This document shows positions 1 to 9,387 of a stretch of DNA of 64,000 bases, in pieces (positions within the stretch are counted from its first letter, which is position 1; every line of letters begins with the position of its first letter). The notes under the pieces are model-generated. The model was not told where the DNA came from and did no database searches. It saw nothing but the letters and a program-made list of their open reading frames with translations. The translations under genes and the position numbers were made by a program. The DNA is from an uncultured Bacteroidales bacterium (lineage in GTDB: Bacteria; Bacteroidota; Bacteroidia; Bacteroidales; UBA932), in contig ONRD01000002.1 in the NCBI GenBank assembly GCA_900320185.1, forward strand, positions 62,001-126,000. The letters run 5' to 3'.

Positions 1-953
1 TGCTTGTACCGGCAATCCTCGCAGGAATCTACATATTCAAGGAAGTCAAGGGGATGCGCCCGCATCTGAGGGTGTCGACCGCCACTCCGTGGAAAGCGGC
101 CGGAAACCCTTTGATGAACGTCCTCGTCCACGTCCCCGCCGTCCTCAGGATAGCGGCCCTTTCCCTTCTCGTGCTGGCCATCGCCCGTCCGCGTTCGTCC
201 TCCAAGGTGGAGAAAGTGGATTCAGAGGGGATTGACATCATGTTCGCAATGGACGTTTCCACCAGCATGCTGGCGAGGGATTTCACTCCCGACAGGATAA
301 GCGCGGCCAAGGACGTGGCGATCGAGTTCATCGCCCAGCGCCCTTCCGACAGGATGGGCATAGTCGTGTTTGCGGGCGAAAGTTACACCCAGTGCCCACT
401 GACGACCGACCGTTCCACCCTCATCAACCTGATGAAGGAGATCAGCACCGACTACATCGAGGACGGCACCGCCATCGGTAGCGGTCTTGCCACGGCGGTG
501 GCCAGGCTCAAGGATTCAGATGCGAAGAGCCGCGTCGTGGTACTTCTTACCGACGGGGTCAACAACAGCGGCGAGGTCGGTCCGGAGACTGCTGCTGACA
601 TTGCCAGGACCTACGGGATCAGGGTGTACACCATCGGAGTCGGTGCCAACGGCGAGGCGCCCTATCCGGTGATGACCCCATGGGGGATGCAGCTACAGAA
701 CATGAAGGTGGAGATTGACGAGAAACTTCTCGGGAACATAGCCTCCAAGACGGGCGGACGCTATTTCCGTGCCACCGACAACACGAAACTTGCGGAGATA
801 TATTCCGAGATCGACAAGATGGAGAAGACCCGGACCACCATCGACAGTTTCCCGGTTTACCAGGAACTCTTTGGCGGCTATGCGCTGGCAGCCTTGCTCT
901 GCCTCCTTCTTGAGGTATTGTTGAAATATTTGGTATTGAGGAGATTGCCGTGA
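1..953 (+). CDS. batA: BatA, von Willebrand factor A domain membrane protein (5' truncated by window edge)
   Basis: The reading frame is open from base 3 of the window, and the codons before the first in-window ATG (54) encode a hydrophobic stretch typical of the BatA amino terminus, so the gene starts outside the window. The visible part has a membrane segment, then a vWA domain with the metal-ion-dependent adhesion motif DVSTS, and a C-terminal membrane helix just before the stop. The family is membrane-anchored with the vWA domain facing the periplasm. It belongs to the bat aerotolerance operon, usually led by a MoxR ATPase. The stop overlaps the GTG start of batB (GTGA). The exact biochemical role of Bat proteins is not settled. 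Confidence 0.9.
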   Translation, partial: LVPAILAGIYIFKEVKGMRPHLRVSTATPWKAAGNPLMNVLVHVPAVLRIAALSLLVLAIARPRSSSKVEKVDSEGIDIMFAMDVSTSMLARDFTPDRISAAKDVAIEFIAQRPSDRMGIVVFAGESYTQCPLTTDRSTLINLMKEISTDYIEDGTAIGSGLATAVARLKDSDAKSRVVVLLTDGVNNSGEVGPETAADIARTYGIRVYTIGVGANGEAPYPVMTPWGMQLQNMKVEIDEKLLGNIASKTGGRYFRATDNTKLAEIYSEIDKMEKTRTTIDSFPVYQELFGGYALAALLCLLLEVLLKYLVLRRLP

Positions 954-1966
954 TTATTTTCGCTAAAGCCCATTATCTGCTGCTGTTGCTGCTGATTCCT
1001 TTCTTCTTCATCGCCGTCGCGGTGAGGCTGAGGATCAGGCGCAACCGTATCCGCAAGCTCGGGGACGAACTCCTGGTGGATGACCTGATGCCGTCATGGT
1101 CCAGGACGAAGGTCTGGGTCCGCACCGCCTTGTATTCACTTGCCTTCCTCTTCCTGGTCATAGGCCTGGCACGTCCCCAGATAGGGGCCAAGCTGTCGGA
1201 GCGAAAGCTCAAGGGTGCCGAGATCATGATCGCCCTGGACGTCTCCAATTCCATGCGCGCCCGGGACTACAGTCCGGACCGGCTGGAAAGGGCCAAACTT
1301 GCCATCTCAAGGATCACCGACAAACTCAAGGACGACAGGATAGGGCTGGTGATATTCGCCGGCAGCACGTTCGTCCAGCTTCCCGTCACCACCGACTATG
1401 TCAGCGCGAAGATGTTCCTGAACTCCATCACCACCGAATCGGTGCCCGTCCAGGGTACCGCCATAGGAGATGCGATCGGGACGGCGGTAAGGAGTTTCAG
1501 TTCCCAGAGCGCCAACAGCAGGGCGATAATCGTCATCACCGACGGGGAGAACCATGAGGACGATGCGGTGGAGGCTGCCAAGGCCGCTGCCGAACAGGGC
1601 ATCCGGGTCTTTACGATCGGAGTCGGATCCGCAGAAGGCCAGCCCATCCCCATGCCCGACGGCCTGCTGAAGGACAAGGAAGGCAACATAGTGGTGACCA
1701 GGCTCGACGAGGAGGCCCTCAAGGAGATCGCAAGCGCCGGGAACGGAGCCTATGTCCATGCCGGCACTGACGAATTCGGGCTGGAACCGGTCTATGACGA
1801 GATAAAGAAGCTGGATGCCGAGGAACTCAGTTCCGTGGTGTTCGAGGAATATGACGAACAATTCATGTACTTCCTGGCCCTTGCCCTGGTGTTCTTCGTC
1901 GCGGAGATGCTGGTCGGCGAGCGAAAGCCGCGCAGGCACTTGTTCGAAAAAGTTCAGAGATTATGA
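950..1966 (+). CDS. batB: BatB, von Willebrand factor A domain membrane protein
   Basis: A 338-residue protein with two N-terminal hydrophobic segments, a central vWA domain containing the MIDAS motif DVSNS, and a C-terminal membrane helix. It is paralogous to BatA directly upstream, the usual BatA-BatB order in Bacteroidetes. The GTG start at 950 overlaps the batA stop by four bases, and the gene ends in an ATGA overlap with batC, so the operon is probably translationally coupled. It is presumed to form a periplasm-facing complex with the other Bat proteins. That is family knowledge and not visible here. Confidence 0.92.
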   Translation: MIIFAKAHYLLLLLLIPFFFIAVAVRLRIRRNRIRKLGDELLVDDLMPSWSRTKVWVRTALYSLAFLFLVIGLARPQIGAKLSERKLKGAEIMIALDVSNSMRARDYSPDRLERAKLAISRITDKLKDDRIGLVIFAGSTFVQLPVTTDYVSAKMFLNSITTESVPVQGTAIGDAIGTAVRSFSSQSANSRAIIVITDGENHEDDAVEAAKAAAEQGIRVFTIGVGSAEGQPIPMPDGLLKDKEGNIVVTRLDEEALKEIASAGNGAYVHAGTDEFGLEPVYDEIKKLDAEELSSVVFEEYDEQFMYFLALALVFFVAEMLVGERKPRRHLFEKVQRL

Positions 1967-2694
1967 GAAGGTTCCATGGATATGCAGTGGCACTGCTGCT
2001 GTCGTTATGCTCCCTTGACGCCGGGGCGCAGGCGGACCGCAAGGAAGTCCGTGCCGGCAACCGTGAATTCGACAAGGAGCATTGGCAGCAGGCCGAGATC
2101 GATTACCGCAGGGCCCTGGTCAAGGACAGCACCTCGATAGCTGCCAGTTACAACCTTGCCTCCACCCTCTACAGGCAGGGACTCTACGATGAGGCCGGCG
2201 GATCCTTGGACAAGGTCAAGGAAGCAGCCTCGGTTTCCCGCTACGGCGCCGACTATTTCTACAACCTCGGTAACATTGCATGCATGAAGAAAGACTGGGG
2301 AGCGGCGGTCGAAGCGTACAGGCAGTCCCTCCTCAGGAATCCAGGCGACATGGATGCCAAGGAGAATTATGCCTATGCCAAGCAGATGCTGAAGAACCAG
2401 GGCGGAGGAGGCGGAGGACAGCAGGACCAGCAGAACCAGCAGAATCAGCAGAATCAGCAGAACCAGGACCAGCAGAACCAGCAGGACCAGCAGAACCAGG
2501 ATCAGAATCAAGACCAGAACCAGCAGAATCAGGACCAGGGAGAGGGCAAGAGCCAGGGGGAACCCAAGGTCTCTCCGCAGCAGGCCCAGCAGATGCTGAA
2601 GGCGATCCAGGCCCGGGAGAAGGAAACCCAGGACAAGGTCAACCGTGAGAAAGCCGCGGCCTTGAAGTCAAGACAGAAGGAAAAGAATTGGTAA
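1963..2694 (+). CDS. batC: BatC, TPR protein with Gln/Asn-rich tail
   Basis: A 243-residue protein with an N-terminal signal peptide ending near GAQA, two or three tetratricopeptide repeats over roughly residues 25-145, and then a low-complexity Gln/Asn/Asp segment. The carboxy end is basic and Lys-rich. TPR proteins of the bat operon are thought to be protein-interaction scaffolds in the periplasm. The start overlaps batB by four bases. The Gln-rich linker is built from tandem CAG/AAC codons (see the repeat feature), so its length probably varies between strains. Confidence 0.88.
   Translation: MRRFHGYAVALLLSLCSLDAGAQADRKEVRAGNREFDKEHWQQAEIDYRRALVKDSTSIAASYNLASTLYRQGLYDEAGGSLDKVKEAASVSRYGADYFYNLGNIACMKKDWGAAVEAYRQSLLRNPGDMDAKENYAYAKQMLKNQGGGGGGQQDQQNQQNQQNQQNQDQQNQQDQQNQDQNQDQNQQNQDQGEGKSQGEPKVSPQQAQQMLKAIQAREKETQDKVNREKAAALKSRQKEKNW
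2419..2540 (+). repeat. In-frame CAG/AAC/GAC trinucleotide-type repeat in batC
   Basis: About 120 bases made almost wholly of CAG, AAC, AAT, GAC and GAT codons, encoding a Gln/Asn/Asp tract. Imperfect hexamers such as CAGAAC recur. It lies in frame and does not disrupt the gene. Slippage here would change linker length without a frameshift only in multiples of three. Confidence 0.8.
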
Positions 2695-2704
2695 ACATTT
2701 GGAT

Positions 2705-5449
2705 ATGAAAAGACTGCTCAGCATAGTGTTGCTCTTCGCCGCAGTTGCGGCGGCATCAGCACAGACCTCGATCAAGGTCGAGGTCCCTAATGTCGTGGCG
2801 ATGGACGAGCAGTTCGGGGTGACGTTCATCGTTGACGGCGAGAAGACTCCGCAGGACATGTCATGGTCTTGCGGCGACAGCTTCCAGCTTGTGTGGGGGC
2901 CTCAGAAAGGGACCACTACCAGCATCGAGATAATCAACGGGAAGAGGACGTCGTCCCACAAGACTACTTTCTACTATATCCTGAGGCCCCTCAAGCCTGG
3001 GACCTTCCAGCTTCCGGCGGCGAGCGCTACGGTGGACGGGGAGAGGATAACATCCAGCCCGGTGTCGGTGCAGGTGGTCACCGACGGGGCGACGTCCGCT
3101 TCCCAGTCACAGGGGAACGGAGGCGGAGGCCAGCAGGAACCGTCGTCATCCTCACGTGGGAAGGAGGCTGCCTCGTCAGCCGATGCCTCCGAGGTCTTCA
3201 TGAGGCTTTCCCTGAACAAGTCCGATGTGGTGATAGGGGAGCCCGTCACCGCCACCCTGAAGCTTTACACCAGGGGTGACATAGCTGGGTTCGAGAATGT
3301 CAAGTTCCCTTCTTTCAATGGTTTCTGGAGCCAGGAGACATATTCACCGACCAACATCGAGTTCAAGCGTGAAAGCCTTGGCGACAAGATCTACAATTCC
3401 GCGGTGCTGCGGTCCTACGTGCTCATCCCCCAGCAGGCAGGTACGCTTTCCATCGACCCGGCGGAGATGGTCTGCCTCGTCAACGTCCGCGTTCCCGGGA
3501 CTTCGTCAGGCAGCATATTCGACAGCTTTTTCCAGGATGAGTACAGGACCATGAGGAAGAGGGTCTCCACTTCTTCCGCCAAGGTCAGGGTATCCGCCCT
3601 ACCGGCAGGTCAGCCGGCCTCCTTCGGCGGCGGGGTCGGCAGTTTCGGCATCTCTTCGAGACTCTCCTCGCAGGACCTCAAGACCAACGAGGCTGCCTCG
3701 ATGACCGTGACGGTGTCGGGACGCGGCAATGTCTCCCTACTGGAAGAGCCCAAAGTCTCCTTTCCTCCGGATTTCGAGGTCTATGACACCAAGGTCACCG
3801 AGAACACCGACAAGTCCACGGGACGCACATCCGGAAGCAAGTCCTTCGAGTTTCCGTTCATCCCCAGGAGCGCCGGAGAATTCACCATCGAACCGGTGGA
3901 GTATTCCTACTATGACGTTTCCGCCGGGAAGTATGTCACCCTGAGGACCGAGCCGGTCCATGTCAAAGTGGCCAAGGGCAAGTCTTCTGGCGGAGCCTCT
4001 CCTTCATCCGTCGTCACTCCCGGGGTGGAACGGAAGGAGGTCAAGAACCTTTCCGACGACATCAGGTACATTTCCTCCAAGGCGGGGAAGTTGTCGGACA
4101 AGGGATCCTTCTTCGTGGGTTCCCCTCTCTTCCTGGCACTGCTGGGACTCCTGGTCGCCGCCGCCCTGGCAGCCTACTTCATATTCCGCAAGGCTGCGGC
4201 GATGAAGGCCGATGTCGCCGGCTCCAAGAACCGCAAGGCTACCGCGATGGCCCGGAAGCGGCTTCGTCTTGCAGAGGACTTCCTCGGGAAGGATCTGTAC
4301 ACAGCTTATTACGAGGAGCTTCACAAGGCGCTTCTCGGGTACGTTTCCGACAAACTGAACATGGACATGACCCAGATGAGCAAGGAAAATATAGCCGCCG
4401 CCCTCACTGCCGGCGGTGTCGACTCCCTCACAGCCGAGGCCTTCAATTCCCTCTTGGATGAATGTGAGTTCGCAAGGTATTCCCCGGACTCGGGCAACGA
4501 GGTCATGAAGGGGCATTTCGACAAGGCCGTCGACGTCATCTCTTCCATCGACTCGGCCCTGAAGGCTGGTTCCCGGCGCAAGGGCGGACATGCAGGGCTG
4601 CTGGCCGTATTCCTCTTCCTGGGCGTTGCCTTCAATGTCTCGGCCCAGGACGGCGCTCCTTCCGTCACCCTGACGGTGGGGGACACCCTTTCCGCCGTAC
4701 CTTCCGCATCCCGGGACACTTCCGTGTCGGCCCCCCAGGCCGGGACGCTTGACCCGGAAATCCTGTGGGAGAGAGGCATCGAGGCATATTCGGAAGGGAA
4801 CTTCGCCCTGGCTTCGGAATGCTGGCTTTCCATAGTTGAATCGGGCAAGGAGTCTCCTTCCCTCTATTACAACATAGGCAATGCCTTCTTCAGGCTCGGG
4901 AATTATCCCAAGGCCATCCTCCATTACGAGAAGGCCTTGAAACTCGACCCTTCGTATTCCGATGCCAGGAACAATCTCGAATTCTCCCAGGGTTTCGTCC
5001 AGGACAGGATCGAACCGGTCCCTGAGTTCATCCTCAAAAGCCTTGCACGCAAGCTTTGCTACCGGGCGGGGTCGGGTACCTGGGCCGTCGCTTTCCTTGT
5101 CCTGCTGGCAATCGCCCTGGCAATGGCTTTGCTCTTCGCCCTGGGCTCGACGTCGGCAAGGCGCAGGACCGGGTTCTTCACCGGCCTGGCCGCCCTCGTC
5201 CTCAGCCTTTGCGCACTTGGCTTCTCCCTCTGGCAGAAGTCCGACTACGTCAACTCGGACGGGGCGATAGTGATGTCACCGGTCGCTTCGGTGAAGGCTT
5301 CCCCTTCGGACAATGCGGCCAAGAGCCTCTTCCTCATCCACGAAGGAACCAAAGTGAAAATCCTCGACGAGGTCGGCCAGTGGAAGAACATCTCCCTTGC
5401 CGACGGGCGTCAAGGATGGGTTGAATCAAAGGACCTTGAAAAGATCTGA
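2705..5449 (+). CDS. batD: BatD-BatE fusion: oxygen-tolerance Ig-like protein joined to TPR/SH3 protein
   Basis: About 914 residues. Residues 1-20 form a signal peptide ending in ASA. The BatD-type beta-rich periplasmic region follows to about residue 470, then a membrane helix (about 472-495) and a cytosolic linker. A second signal-like hydrophobic segment lies at about 627-648, TPR repeats at about 688-762, two more membrane helices at about 793-843, and a C-terminal bacterial SH3 domain from about 855. BatD and BatE are usually separate genes. Here the second signal-like helix marks the junction and no stop separates them. I take the ATG at 2705 rather than a TTG six bases earlier. The gene closes the bat operon and converges with the next gene. 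Confidence 0.85.
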   Translation: MKRLLSIVLLFAAVAAASAQTSIKVEVPNVVAMDEQFGVTFIVDGEKTPQDMSWSCGDSFQLVWGPQKGTTTSIEIINGKRTSSHKTTFYYILRPLKPGTFQLPAASATVDGERITSSPVSVQVVTDGATSASQSQGNGGGGQQEPSSSSRGKEAASSADASEVFMRLSLNKSDVVIGEPVTATLKLYTRGDIAGFENVKFPSFNGFWSQETYSPTNIEFKRESLGDKIYNSAVLRSYVLIPQQAGTLSIDPAEMVCLVNVRVPGTSSGSIFDSFFQDEYRTMRKRVSTSSAKVRVSALPAGQPASFGGGVGSFGISSRLSSQDLKTNEAASMTVTVSGRGNVSLLEEPKVSFPPDFEVYDTKVTENTDKSTGRTSGSKSFEFPFIPRSAGEFTIEPVEYSYYDVSAGKYVTLRTEPVHVKVAKGKSSGGASPSSVVTPGVERKEVKNLSDDIRYISSKAGKLSDKGSFFVGSPLFLALLGLLVAAALAAYFIFRKAAAMKADVAGSKNRKATAMARKRLRLAEDFLGKDLYTAYYEELHKALLGYVSDKLNMDMTQMSKENIAAALTAGGVDSLTAEAFNSLLDECEFARYSPDSGNEVMKGHFDKAVDVISSIDSALKAGSRRKGGHAGLLAVFLFLGVAFNVSAQDGAPSVTLTVGDTLSAVPSASRDTSVSAPQAGTLDPEILWERGIEAYSEGNFALASECWLSIVESGKESPSLYYNIGNAFFRLGNYPKAILHYEKALKLDPSYSDARNNLEFSQGFVQDRIEPVPEFILKSLARKLCYRAGSGTWAVAFLVLLAIALAMALLFALGSTSARRRTGFFTGLAALVLSLCALGFSLWQKSDYVNSDGAIVMSPVASVKASPSDNAAKSLFLIHEGTKVKILDEVGQWKNISLADGRQGWVESKDLEKI

Positions 5450-5467
5450 GGACTTGCCTCCGGAAGT

Positions 5468-7186
5468 CTAGAGGGTCTGTCCTCCGATGAATTCCCTGAT
5501 TATCGAAGTAGGCGGAATCGCCTCGATTTCAGAAGGCTGAAGGGCCACGATGTAGTCCAGGAACTTCAGGAGCCTGACCGTCTCGGTGTATGCCGGGGAG
5601 GTCGGGGAAATCCTCCTCAGGAGAGGTTCCGCATAGTATTTCAGCAACGGAAGCTCGAAGATGAGGGCGGAGTTGAAGAGGGCGTCCGCGTTTTCCTGGA
5701 AGGGGAATATGTTCTTGCTCTCACCCCTCCTGACACTGTTCCACCGCAGGATGGTCTGTTCGGGGGTTATTCCCCTTACCCTGTTGTCCCTCACCATCCT
5801 TCGCAGGAGACGGTTGTCCGAAGTGGAAAGGTTGACGTTCTCGTCGATGTTGAGGGAGGTAAGTGCCGAAGCATAGACCCTGAATATCTTGGACTGGTCG
5901 ACGGCGGAAGTCATCTCCGGATTGAGGGCGTGTATCCCTTCCATTATCAGGATGTCCTTGTCTTCCAGCTGCAGCTTGTTCCCGGAGAACACCCTGCGGC
6001 CGCCCTTGAAATCGTATTTCGGGATTTCAACCTCCTTTCCCTCAAGAAGTTCGTTGAGCTGCTGGTTGAGGAAATCCAGGTCCATGGCATGCAGCGACTC
6101 GAAGTCCAGTTTCCCGTCCTCGTCCACCGGAGTCTTGTCCCGGTCCACGAAGTAGTTGTCCAGTTCTATGACTTTCGGGTTCAGGCCGATGACCTTGCAC
6201 TGCAGGGCTATGCGCAGGGACGAAGAAGTCTTGCCGCTCGAAGAAGGGCCCGCTATCATGACGATACGTTTGTGGCTGTCCCTTATCATGTCGGCGATCC
6301 GGGCGTAGCTGCGCTCGTGGAGGGCTTCGGCGAGGTTGATGATCCTGACGGCCTTGCCTTCCTTGACGGCGGAGTTGAGGGAACCGACGCTCTCTATGTT
6401 GATGATCGAGCACCAGTCTGAATATTCCTTCAGGGTGGCGGCGATCTTGGCCTGCCGCTTCAGCGGCATGACCTTGGAGAAGTCGGTCATCATGGGGCCG
6501 TGGAGGCAGAACCCGTCTCCTACGGGAGAGATGTCGAAGGTCTTCAGGTAGCCCGTCGAGGGAATCAGCGGACCGTGGAACGTGTCAGCCTTCCCGTCCA
6601 GGTAGTAGACGCTGCAGATGAAATTCCCCACGCTCTCCTGGAGTTCGGCCTTCATGGGCTGGTTGTTATCCCTGAAGATCTGGATTGCATCCTCCACGAA
6701 GACTTTTTCCCTCCGGAACGGAAGGTCCCTGGCGATTATCTCCTTCATCTTCTTCCGGATCGCATCCAGCTCGTCGTCCTTGATGAAATAGATGTTCGGC
6801 TTGCCGTCATCGTTCTTCACCTTCTCGTGGATTTCGCAATACAGGCCGCTGGGAAGCGAATGGCATACGGCCAGCACCTTGTCCGGGTACAGCTCCCTGA
6901 CGGTGTTCTGGAGGACGAAGCACAGGGAGCGGAGATAGCAGCGCCTTCCGTCCGGGTGGTTGAACCCGATGAATTCCACCTGGTGGAAGAGCATGGGCTT
7001 GTATTCCAGTTCCTTGAGTTTGTTGTCGACAAGGGCGGCGATGACATCGAGCCGCTGTCCTGTCTTTTCGTCCATGACTGTCTTGCACCACTTCTTCGAC
7101 AGGCTGCCAAGGGTGGTCCCCAGTTCTACCTTATGGTTCTTACCGTCGTTCTTGCAGAAAATCGATACGCCGCTGTTTTCCATCAT
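5468..7186 (-). CDS. Nucleoside (uridine) kinase fused to a threonyl-tRNA-synthetase-like N-terminal domain
   Basis: About 572 residues. The first part resembles the TGS and second additional domains of ThrRS. The C-terminal half is a uridine kinase/phosphoribulokinase-type P-loop kinase with GPSSSGKTS near residue 311, followed by ELDNYF and MEGIHALNP, typical of uridine kinases. The family is annotated in Bacteroidetes as nucleoside kinase, and its natural substrate is uncertain. An in-frame ATG exists at 7219, but it lies at the expected transcription start just past the -7 box at 7221-7228. I therefore prefer 7186 (or 7183), preceded by an AGAAAGGG ribosome-binding site. It converges with the bat operon. 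Confidence 0.85.
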   Translation of the reverse strand: MMENSGVSIFCKNDGKNHKVELGTTLGSLSKKWCKTVMDEKTGQRLDVIAALVDNKLKELEYKPMLFHQVEFIGFNHPDGRRCYLRSLCFVLQNTVRELYPDKVLAVCHSLPSGLYCEIHEKVKNDDGKPNIYFIKDDELDAIRKKMKEIIARDLPFRREKVFVEDAIQIFRDNNQPMKAELQESVGNFICSVYYLDGKADTFHGPLIPSTGYLKTFDISPVGDGFCLHGPMMTDFSKVMPLKRQAKIAATLKEYSDWCSIINIESVGSLNSAVKEGKAVRIINLAEALHERSYARIADMIRDSHKRIVMIAGPSSSGKTSSSLRIALQCKVIGLNPKVIELDNYFVDRDKTPVDEDGKLDFESLHAMDLDFLNQQLNELLEGKEVEIPKYDFKGGRRVFSGNKLQLEDKDILIMEGIHALNPEMTSAVDQSKIFRVYASALTSLNIDENVNLSTSDNRLLRRMVRDNRVRGITPEQTILRWNSVRRGESKNIFPFQENADALFNSALIFELPLLKYYAEPLLRRISPTSPAYTETVRLLKFLDYIVALQPSEIEAIPPTSIIREFIGGQTL

Positions 7187-7220
7187 TGTCCCTTTCTGTT
7201 GTTTTATTTCCAATATCATG

Positions 7221-7228
7221 CAAAGATA
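7221..7228 (-). promoter_or_regulatory. Bacteroidetes -7 promoter box for the nucleoside kinase
   Basis: Reads TATCTTTG on the minus strand, matching TAnnTTTG. Its position rules out the in-frame ATG at 7219 as a sensible start, because that codon would sit at about -5 to +1. Confidence 0.6.
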
Positions 7229-7348
7229 CTCAAAATGCCGGCATGCAGGCCCTTTAAAAAAAAGAATTTCTGTTTTTTAGGGCGCGTTTTCGTTTCTTTG
7301 GGCTTTTTACGTTCAACATGGCCACCTTTGCGTAAAAACTTGTGCAGC

Positions 7349-8917
7349 ATGCTGATCAACATCCATTGCGCCAAATGCCTCGGGATCGAGGCGGTGGAGG
7401 TGACGGTCGAGGTGGATATCACGAACGGCCTGGGAATACATCTTGTCGGTCTTGCCGACGTGGCAGTGAAGGAGAGTCTCCTGCGTACGGTTACGGCGAT
7501 CCAGACGCTCGGGTTCAGGATTCCCGGGAGGAAAATAGTGATCAACCTGGCCCCTGCGGACATGCAGAAAAGCGGAAGCGGCTATGACCTTCCCATCGCG
7601 CTGGGCATACTGGCTGCTTCCGCACAGACGGATCTTCCGGGCATAGGGAAGTACGTGGTGATGGGGGAACTCGGCCTGGACGGCTCGGTCCGGGACGTTC
7701 CGGGTGCCCTCCCGATCGCCGACATGGCCATGAACCACGGGTATTCAGGCTGCATCCTTCCCGCAAGGTCCGCCCTGGAGGCTACCGAGTACCGTAACCT
7801 CTCCGTGTTCGCGGTGGAAAGCCTTGGCGACGTCCTCCGGATACTCCAGGAGCAGGAAGACTGCTCGGACCTGCTGGTCTGGAACACGGCCCTTTACAAA
7901 GAGATCTCCCACGGCCGGGGAAGGGGTGGCCCGGCCTTCGTGCAGCACGGGATGGACATCTCGGAGATCATCGGGCAGGAAGGAGCCAAGAGAGGGGTCG
8001 AGATCGCGGCTGCGGGAGGGCATAACCTTATCATGGTCGGGCCGCCGGGCAGCGGGAAAAGTTCCCTGGCGAAGGCGATGGCCGGCATCCTCCCGCCGAT
8101 GACAACCCAGGAGGCCCTGGTCACCAGCAAGATCTATTCGGTGGCCGGCTTGAAGGGGACTGAGACAGGACTCATCCGCATCCGCCCGTTCCGCTCTCCC
8201 CACTACAGCGCGACCCTGACGGCGATAATCGGCGGCGGGACTGGGTCTGACATCCGGCCCGGCGAAATAACCCTTGCACACAACGGGATACTCTTCCTTG
8301 ACGAGTATGGGCAGATCCCCAAATCTGTGCTGGAAGCGCTCAGGGGACCGATGGAGGACAGGAAGGTTACCATCTCTCGGCTTCGCTGCAAACTTGTCTA
8401 CCCTTCATCGTTCATGCTCGTGGCCGCCTCGAACCCGTGCCCTTGCGGTTATTATGGGGAAGGGGACCGCTGCCGCTGCACGAGCGCGCAGCGTGCCGCC
8501 TACCTGTCAAAGCTCTCCGGCCCGATGATGGACAGAATCGACATACAGATCCTCCTTCGTCCGGTCGATACGGGAAAACTTGTCGGCAGGAAGAAGGGTG
8601 AGAGGGGAGAGGAGGTCGCCAAAAGGGTCATGGAAGCCCGCAGAAGGCAAGAAAAAAGGTTCGCTTCGGAAGAAGGGACGTTCACCAATGCGGAGATGAC
8701 GGGCAGCATGCTCGAGAAGTACTGCCCCCTGGACCGGAACTGCCGCTCAGTGATGGAGAAGCTTATCGAGAAGATGGGGCTTTCCGCCAGGGCATATTCA
8801 AGGATACTCAAGGTCGCGAGGACGATAGCGGACCTTTCCGGTACCGAGGACATCCTGCCGGCCCATCTCATGGAGGCGGCTTCTTTCAGGTTCCTGGACC
8901 GTCATGATGCAATCTGA
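7349..8917 (+). CDS. comM: ComM/YifB-family Mg-chelatase-like AAA ATPase
   Basis: A 522-residue protein, the usual length for the family. It has the N-terminal ChlI-like domain, a Walker A motif GPPGSGKS in the central AAA domain, and the ComM signature ANPCPCGYYG. ComM is a hexameric helicase that promotes branch migration during natural transformation in bacteria where it has been studied. The frame stays open far upstream (antisense to the nucleoside kinase), but recognisable family sequence begins at MLINIHCAK, so the ATG at 7349 is the start. It is transcribed divergently from the kinase. Confidence 0.93.
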   Translation: MLINIHCAKCLGIEAVEVTVEVDITNGLGIHLVGLADVAVKESLLRTVTAIQTLGFRIPGRKIVINLAPADMQKSGSGYDLPIALGILAASAQTDLPGIGKYVVMGELGLDGSVRDVPGALPIADMAMNHGYSGCILPARSALEATEYRNLSVFAVESLGDVLRILQEQEDCSDLLVWNTALYKEISHGRGRGGPAFVQHGMDISEIIGQEGAKRGVEIAAAGGHNLIMVGPPGSGKSSLAKAMAGILPPMTTQEALVTSKIYSVAGLKGTETGLIRIRPFRSPHYSATLTAIIGGGTGSDIRPGEITLAHNGILFLDEYGQIPKSVLEALRGPMEDRKVTISRLRCKLVYPSSFMLVAASNPCPCGYYGEGDRCRCTSAQRAAYLSKLSGPMMDRIDIQILLRPVDTGKLVGRKKGERGEEVAKRVMEARRRQEKRFASEEGTFTNAEMTGSMLEKYCPLDRNCRSVMEKLIEKMGLSARAYSRILKVARTIADLSGTEDILPAHLMEAASFRFLDRHDAI

Positions 8918-8952
8918 AGGGTCGCGCCGTGGCCTGGCATTGCCTGCGAGGT

Positions 8953-9378
8953 TCAGTCTTCCCAGAAGACCGTGCGTGATTCATCCGGGTTCACCCTGAT
9001 CCCGACTTTCAGGGCCTCTTCCGGGAGCAGGCCGCCGATGTTCTCGGGCCACTCGATGATGCAGTAGCATCCGCTGTCCAGGTAGTCGTACAAGCCGATG
9101 TCCAAGGCTTCCTCCGGCTTGCCGATCCTGTAGAAATCGAAATGGAAAAGGGATTCTCCCGCTCCGGTCCTGTATTCATTGACGATTGCAAAGGTAGGGG
9201 AACTGACAGCGTCTCCTTCCACTCCGAGGCGGCGGCAGAGAGCTGCTGTGAAAGTGGTCTTGCCCGCACCCATGGGCGCGAAGAAGGCGATTATCCTGCT
9301 GCCGGAGGTCTCCCTGAGGAATTCCCCTGCGGCATTGTCGAGGTCCTCGAGGCCCCGTATGGTGATTTCGTGCTTCAT
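8953..9378 (-). CDS. tsaE: TsaE, tRNA threonylcarbamoyladenosine synthesis ATPase
   Basis: A 141-residue P-loop protein with Walker A GAGKTT near residue 37 and the downstream motifs SSPTFAIVNEY and HFDFYR typical of TsaE (YjeE). It partners TsaB and TsaD in making the t6A37 modification on ANN-decoding tRNAs in the cytoplasm. It is the last gene of a minus-strand operon, nine bases after the EnvC-like gene. Length and motifs are complete. Confidence 0.93.
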   Translation of the reverse strand: MKHEITIRGLEDLDNAAGEFLRETSGSRIIAFFAPMGAGKTTFTAALCRRLGVEGDAVSSPTFAIVNEYRTGAGESLFHFDFYRIGKPEEALDIGLYDYLDSGCYCIIEWPENIGGLLPEEALKVGIRVNPDESRTVFWED

Positions 9379-9387
9379 CCTATGGAA

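Noticed and set aside
6500..7348. Upstream extension of the comM frame
   Set aside because: ComM homology begins at 7349, and the extension is antisense to the nucleoside kinase.
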